NCBI GenBank assembly: GCA_036320915.1
Contig: JAXBDG010000009.1
Span: 1,550,001 to 1,614,000, forward strand
Length of the DNA stretch: 64,000 nucleotides
Origin: Linnemannia elongata
Lineage: Eukaryota > Mortierellomycota > Mortierellomycetes > Mortierellales > Mortierellaceae
Direction: 5' to 3'
Shown here: positions 57,208 through 64,000 of the stretch, one piece after another
Layout: each line of letters begins with the position of its first letter
Numbering within the stretch: position 1 is the stretch's first letter
The notes under the pieces: model-generated
What the model saw: only the letters and a program-made list of their open reading frames with translations
Database searches by the model: none
Told to the model about the DNA's origin: nothing
Position numbers and translations under genes: made by a program

Positions 57208-60200
57208 GCAACTCTCTTCTTCAATGGACAAACGGATGGGCGAAAGGCAGGAAGAACCACCCCTTGTTAATTCGATCAGGCTCCTGGTGAATCGGTCGAA
57301 CAACAAACACATAATACTCCTGTTTTCCTCATTCCAAATCCCATTCCTTCAAAGACGTTCCTTTGTACATTTCCTCTCTTTCTTTTTGTTTCCACATCGT
57401 CCTTTGACCTTTTTGCACGCTCATTATCATCACCATTAGAAAATAAATTTCAATGTTATTTAACGCACAACCAGCAGCTGTTTGACCTTGTTATTGTTCT
57501 TATTGTTCAAAAGTGAATCGATATGGCAAGGCACGCGTTTGAAGTGATTATAACTGTGTATGAGATGGCAAGTGTTGATAAGGACAGCGGAAGGCTTCAA
57601 AACAACAACGCTAACCAAGTACATGTCTATTGAGGTTGTTTATACCCTCCAATCACACGCACACTCTCATATGGGCTTGGCTATTTAGTAACCAATCGCC
57701 AAAAGGCAAAAAGTAAATAAAGCATGGCATCCGAATTCTCACTTGTCTTCTCGTTGGTTTGTGTCGTTCCAATTTTGTTATTTTGTGCAGGGTCTTTATT
57801 CTTTGGACCACAAGGATAAATAACTCCTTATTCAGGGCCTAGATCTCCCACCCCCTTCCATATGCCTTGCAGGTGGATAATAAAAACGTCCAAATAGACG
57901 CAAAAATACCCAGTAAAAAGGCGATTAATTGTCCGTGAACTTTCTTTTTTTTCCTTTTCTTTTTCTTTCTCTTTTCGTTTTCAAGATTTATTAACAGGGC
58001 CTTCTCCTGGGTAAACATCATCTTTTTGGGCAGCATTTATTTTTTGTGCAGGGACGGACGAAGGAGAAGGAAGGTTGAAGTCCTTATTGTCCTATTTTAT
58101 AACCAACCCTTCTGTTGTCGAAAAGTTGTCAAAAATAGCATTTGTTTGAAAGGAGAAGAGTGTCAAGCTGGGCAAGAAAAACTACCATAGACAAGTACTA
58201 TCGAGAAGAAACGAGTTGTCAGTCAGTAATGAAAAGTGTATATCGCCGATGATGGTGGTGATGCTAGGTCCTTGTATATGAGTCCGAGACACAACAATGA
58301 GAGACCTGACTGGTCATTGAACCACAAGCATTGTTTGGCCTTCATTCTCTCCGCTGAAAAGTCGACAAAAAATGAGAAAGGAATAGGAGATGAGGAAGTG
58401 GAGGAAGAGGAGGAAGAGAAATAGAGGAAGGGAACAACAAATATTGTTTGCTTCCTTTTGATGGTAAGTTCATCTTGTTCATTCTTTCATGGTTTACATA
58501 AAGTTCAATTGCTCTCTTTATACGTCCAATGTTTTCCTACTCAAGATCTCCTTTCACTCGCTTCGACTTTCCTCTTGTGAGATATTAGCATCGGCGATGA
58601 GGGCCAGTAGGTCCAACAGAAAGGCAACTGCAATGGAAAGGTGAAAACGTTTTTCTTGATGGGGGAAGGCATTCTTGATTAGAAGGCACGGTGATTGTGA
58701 ACAGAAAGAAAAAGAAGGCTAGTCAGCAGTCAAAAAGAGAGCAAAAATGAAGGATGATGGCCAATCCTAACCCGACTAGATTGCAACAAAAAGCACAGAG
58801 ATACATTTCTGAGCAATTCTTGTCCATTCGTTGGGCAAATAACGAGCCACCCAAAGCCGACTGACTGAGTGAAGAGCTGTCAAAAAGGGAACCAATGAAG
58901 TTGCCTGGATCCAAAAACAGTGCTAGTTCAGTTCTGTTCAGCATGCACAGAAAGGCTGCTGGTCAGGTACAGATCTGATGGACAACACTTTAGCCAAAAG
59001 AGTGTCAAGACAAATGGAGATGAAGGATGAAATAAAAGTAGATTAATAGAATGCGGAATTAAAAAAAAAAGCTTTCGGCCCTGTCCTACAAGCTTGGCCG
59101 GATATATATTTTGCAGCTGTCTGTTCTCAAGTTTTGAACTAATTCATTACCACACAGCCCGTATAGTAGGATCGGGATGTGGCATGGATAAATGAGAGTC
59201 GAAATCTTGAAAAGGGCTGTTCCCTTCTGCCAAGTAACTAAGAAGGAAAGAGTGGTGGCAAAGGTGACAGGATGGAGAAGGGGACAAGAAGTTAGTGCAA
59301 AAAGGATACATGCAAGGGAAAGGAACTGATTTGTTCCGCGAAGATGAGAGCTGAGTACCTTGCGTCCGTTTTTGTGTATCTTTGTGTAGGTGTTACTGTC
59401 GCTGACGCTTCCAAAAGCGAGATTCGGTAATGGGTGTATGTATCCTTTATGCGTTTGTGCCACCAACAAAGCCTTTCTTTTCTCTCACAAAACGGCATAC
59501 AAGGTATTGATATGTAACCCTGGTCCAGACTCTCCCTCGCCCTCACGTTTGATCCTTTCTGTTCTTGTCTTGCTACAAATTTCACTTTCTGAGAAGAGCA
59601 CCACCATCTACTCAACAGAAAGAATGATTGTCGTTGAAATATAATATTGCATGAATATGAGGTGCCTCCTTCCAATGGCTCCAATGGTAGTCCAATACTG
59701 CTCCATCCGCACAAGTATCCATCTATCGAACAGTTGTTCCCCTGTGGCAATTTCGAGGAATGTTATTGCAATTGGGTAAAAAGCGAGTTTCATGACCAGG
59801 GGCATCACTATGTTGGATGATGGACACCCTGTTTGGAGTTGCTTGTGTACTTTGGATGCTTTAGATGAAACCTTCCACTTTTTCTGAGTTTTGAGAAATA
59901 TGTGGTTGTGGTTGTGTATACGTGTGTGTATGCATATGTGAGTGTAGAAGAGCAGTTTATCCAGTCAGGCACTAGTTCGTGAACAAGGTGTCGGCTCTCA
60001 ATCCTCAGTCGATATTACCTTCCTTCCATCAACCCCTTCTCTCTCTCTTTATTTTTGTTCGTTCAATTGGGCCTTCTTTACCCTTCGGACAATGACTCTC
60101 CAACGACCACTCTGCTCTTCAGCGTTAACTCTAGGTTTACTGTCCTCCCTCCCTTCCAACTGACCATGAAAACATATATAACCCCTCGTCAAGAACTTTT

Positions 60201-60761
60201 CCGTTTTCGCTTATTGTTTTCTCTCCCGCCTCCTCTTCCTCCCACCTCCTTTCCTCCCTTAGTCTCTTCCTTTTCTTTCTTCTTGCGCTGTGTCCTTGTC
60301 GCTCCCTTTCTTTTTCAACCCCTCCTCCTCCTCATTCTTCTCACTCTCCTTCTCCTCGTTCCTGTATCTGTTATTCCTTTACCGTACAGCACCCTTGCTC
60401 TCATTATTTGTCTACCCTTCTATCCCCCACATACGCACCTACCCGCCTACCTGTTAACCCTTTATTTTTTTTATCCATCTCTCTCTTTCTCTCTATCTCT
60501 TTTCTCCTTAAACCTCGACATCCTTCCTCCCATCACACAGAGTTATTACATATCTCCTTGCGCCTTCCGTTCCTGACATTTTCACGACCCTCACTCCTCG
60601 ACAGCAACTTTCATTTCAACCCTCCAATTCGTTACTTCACCTCCTCTCACTCTGTACATTTCTTTCCTTCTTCGAGTCCTTTCCTTCTCGGCACCACTAC
60701 AACAAACAGCGCATTTTCACGACACAATACACAAACCAATCCACCCTTCTCTCGGTCAACC
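57208..60761. other. 3.5-kb gene-free region between UGDH and the six-pass membrane protein gene
   Basis: No gene or RNA is recognised on either strand; open frames are short and unlike any family. The left end is the UGDH 3' UTR. From about 60010 to 60760 the plus strand is almost all pyrimidine, an exceptionally long leader-like stretch before ATG 60762. An in-frame open stretch from 60408 has no ATG and is read as leader. Confidence 0.55.
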
Positions 60762-61931
60762 ATGTCAACAACACACGTTCAGCCAAAGAGCTCGCCTCGG
60801 GAACTGTCGAAGCGTATGTTCTTCCTTGCAGGCTACTCGCTGACTGGAGCCGCACTCATGGGATCGTCAATTGGTCTTGTCATTTACCAGAGTCGTCAGT
60901 TCTATTTCTTGCACCGCTTCAGTCGTTCTGACGAGATGCACCCTTACCGTCATCATGGCCGCTTCCATGACTTTAACAACAACCAGACGTTTGAGGGACA
61001 GAATCAAGGCTGGAACAACAACAGTAACGGCAACGACCCCTCGACGCACGGACATTACTCACACCCTCCCTTCCACGGCGGCGGCCATGGCCATCACAGA
61101 AGTCTTCAATCCCTCTTCTTCTCAACCTGGCTCCCAATCCTGGTCTGGTTCTTCTCCCTTCTCACAAGCTCCCTCCTCATCGCCACCCGGAAATGGGTAC
61201 CCCGTGCCATGTCTGCACGGACAGGCGTCCTCGTCAGTCAGTGTGTCTTTGCCCTCTTCTGGATTCTTCTGGGCGCAATGCAAGAGGTTCAGGAACGTCT
61301 GATCGCAGAACGGAGAGCTGCTCGGATGATGGGTATGGACCCGATTGCTGCGGCGATGGAGGACTCGAGCCAGTTTGATACCATGTTTGAGCTGAAGGAA
61401 CAGATCCAGTCGATGATTATGCCGCTTGGTACGGTGTGGTACTTGACGGTTATTCTTTTGGGCTCCGCGACAGGGTTGTTGACGGCGAGTAGTAGTTTGT
61501 TGGAGAAGCAGCTTCAGGAAGAGTTTGATGAGGTTGTTTATGAACAGGAGGAGGAGGAAGAGGAAGAGGAAGAGGAGGCGGCGGTTTTGCTGACTGCTGA
61601 GGAGAAGGAGGCTTTGATGATGAACGATACTAAGGAGTCATTGTCGACCCTTACCCAGCGACAGGACTCCAGGAGACACGACTTTGGAAGCCTCTCGAGA
61701 TACACAAACCCTCAGCGCGTGCAATTGGGTCTGTTGATGTTTTTCCTCTTCATGACCCAGATGAAGCTTTTCCAGTGGATCATCCAGGCACGATCCATGC
61801 AGGCATTCATCGACGGAACCAGCACCTCAGTCTCGTTGACTTTGACACTTGTCGGACTTGTCTCTGGTACCGTCATGACCTGCCTTGGCGTCCGCTTCCT
61901 CCCCAGGACCGCACCTTCTTCGTCCGCATAA
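60762..61931 (+). CDS. Six-pass membrane protein of unknown function
   Basis: Single exon, 389 aa, no family recognised. Six hydrophobic segments are visible: MFFLAGYSLTGAALMGSSIG (about 19-41), STWLPILVWFFSLLTSSLLI (120-140), VLVSQCVFALFWILLGAMQE (153-174), PLGTVWYLTVILLGSATGLL (219-240), LGLLMFFLFMTQMKLFQWII (320-345) and SLTLTLVGLVSGTVMTCLGV (358-378). Between segments 1 and 2 is an Asn/His/Gly-rich loop with many His (HGGGHGHH), possibly metal-binding. After segment 4 there is a run of about 11 Glu (nt 61547-61575) in a cytosolic-looking loop. The start was chosen at ATG 60762, where the pyrimidine leader ends. It could be a tetraspan-like or transporter-related protein; I do not assign a role. 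Confidence 0.75.
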   Translation: MSTTHVQPKSSPRELSKRMFFLAGYSLTGAALMGSSIGLVIYQSRQFYFLHRFSRSDEMHPYRHHGRFHDFNNNQTFEGQNQGWNNNSNGNDPSTHGHYSHPPFHGGGHGHHRSLQSLFFSTWLPILVWFFSLLTSSLLIATRKWVPRAMSARTGVLVSQCVFALFWILLGAMQEVQERLIAERRAARMMGMDPIAAAMEDSSQFDTMFELKEQIQSMIMPLGTVWYLTVILLGSATGLLTASSSLLEKQLQEEFDEVVYEQEEEEEEEEEEAAVLLTAEEKEALMMNDTKESLSTLTQRQDSRRHDFGSLSRYTNPQRVQLGLLMFFLFMTQMKLFQWIIQARSMQAFIDGTSTSVSLTLTLVGLVSGTVMTCLGVRFLPRTAPSSSA

Positions 61932-62193
61932 TGACCCCTTACATATATACATACCTTCCTTAGACCATCTACATATCCCAGAGTTTTCGTATCACTTCTG
62001 TATTCTACGCGTGTTCAAACGACATCTAATAAGACTACGAACAGCTTTTTTTTTGCATCGAGCACCGCCTATTTCGTTTATTTTTCGGTTTGTACCACAT
62101 TGCTTGCCACGAGGAGAGATTCTGGTGTCAGCTGGGGCCTGGGCACACAAAGGATAAAAAAAGTCCCAAAAGATGGTAGGATGAGTGAAGTCA

Positions 62194-62228
62194 CAGGCAT
62201 GTTCTATAAAAAAAAAAGAACATGCCTG
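62194..62228. repeat. 12-bp perfect inverted repeat with A-rich loop (hairpin)
   Basis: CAGGCATGTTCT (62194-62205) and AGAACATGCCTG (62217-62228) are perfect reverse complements separated by an 11-nt A-rich loop. It lies about 260 bp downstream of the six-pass membrane protein stop codon. Confidence 0.85.
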
Positions 62229-62323
62229 CCTTTGTCAGTGGGCGCAATAGAGTCAGTGGTCAAGTGTATGTGTGGCGGTTCAAGCAACTAAGCTGCTTGC
62301 ATACAAGCGCGTCATTCGCTAAG

Positions 62324-62346
62324 TTTTTTTTTTTTTTTTTTTTTTT
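62324..62346. repeat. Homopolymer T23
   Basis: Run of 23 T on the plus strand in the gene-free right end. Simple repeat. Confidence 0.9.
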
Positions 62347-63667
62347 CGATCTTCAGCCCCAATGATGGCACAGCCCAAACATCTGACCCTATTTTTTCCA
62401 TTACTTTTTTCGTTCATGAAAAGAGAGAACAAGGCTAAACCCCATGGTTGAAGTTGCATCTGGGTTGTTGAACTTGGCACGCCCCATCGTGTAGCTACTT
62501 TTATTCTATTCCATTCGGTTTCGTCGAGGATGGATGTAAAGAATTATAGGTAATATGAGAGGCTGGAGAATGAAAAAAAAAAGGGGGGGGGGCGACGAAA
62601 GTGTTGATGTGATGTCAATAGAACGCAAGAAGGTCAATGGGGATCAGAGTCAGGGAAAAGAAAAAAAAGGGTGCGTTGCCGTTTTTTTAAATTTGGGTAG
62701 GCAGTTGTGCTGGGACATTCAAGATGGGCTGGGGGGGGAGTGAATGAATGCGCGTGTGAATGTGTGTGCGAGGAACAACACGGACCGAAAAACAAGAAAA
62801 ACAACAACGAAAAACGCCTCGTCCTTTCTGCATTGCGAAGCACAACTATTTTTACATGCTTCCTGTGGACACCTTTTGGATTCAGGTCGGCATGCGATGC
62901 GACCCCTTTCCTGTGCCGTGTGCACGGGAAGGAATCAAAGGAAGGGGGGCAGGAAAAGAAAAAAGTAGATGCAAGACGCAGATAGGATGGCTGGCTGTAG
63001 TTTTTTTCTTGTATGCTTATGCTTGCCCAAAAGGAAGAAGTTGCCCTGTGCCAATTTTTTCCAGCTGAAGGGCAAGGGACCATAAAGAAGCCAACGCCCA
63101 AAAAAAAAAAGGGCGGAGTCAATTGCAGAGTGGCAAATCACACCCAAATGGATAAACTTTCAGCATGGCAACCACTCACTCGCCCAATTGACCTTTCCTT
63201 TACTCTTGTTCTTTTCATGGCGACGATCTTCTCGTTATTTTTGAAAGAGTAACGCCCATCTATCGGCAGCATACGACTCACAATCCCTATTTTTACTTTT
63301 TCCATGTTCTCTTTTAGCGTCTTGTCCTGAAAGTGGGTGGTGGGTTTCAAGTTCGAGAGAGTCATTTTTTACTTGACCTGGACCTGAGCTAACCCATTCC
63401 TCGCCCCTAGTCTCAACTCACCTTGCGAGCGCGTCGCTGTTGGTTTTTTTTTGTCATTTGATCCGTAGCGGAAAGGTGGGCGAAGGAGTCTTGTTCCATC
63501 ACCCCTTTTTGAACTTCACCACGCAATGAAAATAGCAACAGCAACATGCTGAGTATGCTGAGGAAAGAAAGGTCTGGGAAGGAACGGGTCTTCAAGCCAC
63601 GCAGGGGCATTTTGTTGTTGTTTTTGTGTGCACACGCCAAGTAGGACAGACACACAGGCCATGACCA

Positions 63668-63670
<3 letters not shown>

Positions 63671-63701
<31 letters not shown>
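63671..63701. repeat. Homopolymer A31
   Basis: Run of 31 A on the plus strand, the longest homopolymer in the window. There are no target-site duplications or element sequence that would make it the tail of a retroelement. Confidence 0.9.
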
Positions 63702-63705
<4 letters not shown>

Positions 63706-64000
63706 AAAGAGATGGTCAGGTCGAGAACAAGGGGGTTTGTCTGATGGTGGTGTGGTATGGTGTGAAGGTGGGGTGAGGAAGAGGAAAAAGAACAAGTTAG
63801 AAGGAGCAAAGGTAATAAGGGATGAAAAGGGATCAGAGAGGACGGGGAACAGATGCGTCGGCAGGGAGCGAAAAGGAGAGGGGACGCAAAAGGAAGGGAA
63901 GAGGAGGGGAGGGGGTACACAAGTGTCGACTTGAAAGGCACTTCTGTCATTAGAGTTGTCGACTATGGTTTGGTTGCAGCCATTGTACACGGATAAGAGA

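Larger units (their letters stand above)
61932..64000. other. 2-kb gene-free region at the right end of the window
   Basis: No gene is recognised. It holds a hairpin (62194-62228) and homopolymer runs: T23, G10 and A31. From about 63730 to 63930 the plus strand is purine-rich, which on the minus strand would look like the C/T-rich leader of a leftward gene, but no convincing start codon and coding exon follow. Confidence 0.5.

Noticed and set aside
55960..57312. 450-aa minus-strand open frame antisense to UGDH
   Set aside because: A Leu/Gly/Asp-rich shadow caused by the C-ending codons of UGDH exon 3.
60408..60761. N-terminal extension of the six-pass membrane protein
   Set aside because: The open stretch begins at TTG and encodes low-complexity Ser/Phe/Leu sequence from a pyrimidine leader; there is no ATG.
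63660..63710. A31 tract as the tail of a retroposed element
   Set aside because: No target-site duplication, no element body and no coding remnant next to it.
63413..63990. Minus-strand gene at the right end, suggested by C/T-rich sequence on that strand
   Set aside because: Open frames are low-complexity and interrupted by a 31-nt homopolymer; no conserved exon was found.

Overview
The window is nuclear DNA of a filamentous, early-diverging fungus, most likely Mucoromycota and probably a Mortierella relative. Genes are close together and cut by many short introns (about 40-500 nt, GTRNGT donors, YAG acceptors). Many start codons follow C/T-rich leaders. The gene set mixes fungal genes (GH18 chitinase, ORT1/ARG11 carrier, VAM7, aspartate-semialdehyde dehydrogenase) with genes better known from animals (HROB, JMJD4, ZNF277, YBEY, CHORDC1, MYPT-like ankyrin protein). 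The lineage is inferred from gene content and architecture, since no rRNA is present.

Layout. 0-10 kb: Bqt4-like tail-anchored APSES protein (+), chitinase (+), HD phosphohydrolase (+), EFM7-like methyltransferase (-), mitochondrial ornithine carrier (+), YbeY (-). 11-20 kb: CDK7/Kin28 (-) head-to-head with ZNF277 (+), EI24-like membrane protein (-), SLC35F5-like transporter (-). 20-29 kb: complex I NDUFA12 (+), HROB homologue (-), aspartate-semialdehyde dehydrogenase (+), second SLC35F-like transporter (-). 29-41 kb: GIGYF/Smy2 GYF protein (+), mitochondrial methionine aminopeptidase (+), ankyrin PP1-regulator-like protein (+), VAM7 (+). 41-49 kb: CHORDC1 (-) head-to-head with JMJD4 (+), APC11 (-) head-to-head with SmE (+), MCR1 cytochrome b5 reductase (+). 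49-64 kb: triose-phosphate-transporter-family protein (+), UDP-glucose dehydrogenase (+), a six-pass membrane protein of unknown function (+). The last three are separated by gene-free stretches of 2-3.5 kb.

There is no operon logic. Themes are genome maintenance and the cell cycle (HROB, Bqt4-like, CDK7, APC11), RNA and translation (SmE, GIGYF, EFM7, JMJD4, MetAP, YbeY, ZNF277), mitochondria (ORT1, NDUFA12, MCR1, MetAP, YbeY), and cell wall or nucleotide-sugar metabolism (chitinase, UGDH, SLC35/TPT transporters). Divergent pairs share short intergenic promoters and convergent pairs end within about 120-250 bp of each other.

The most striking observation is in APC11. The only gene model that keeps the RING frame and the family alignment needs an exon of one nucleotide (position 45101, minus strand), between a consensus AG acceptor and a GTAAGT donor. 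The second is a homologue of HROB, the MCM8-MCM9 partner, in a fungus. All exon boundaries below were worked out by eye from splice consensus, reading phase and remembered family sequence; no alignment or RNA data were available.
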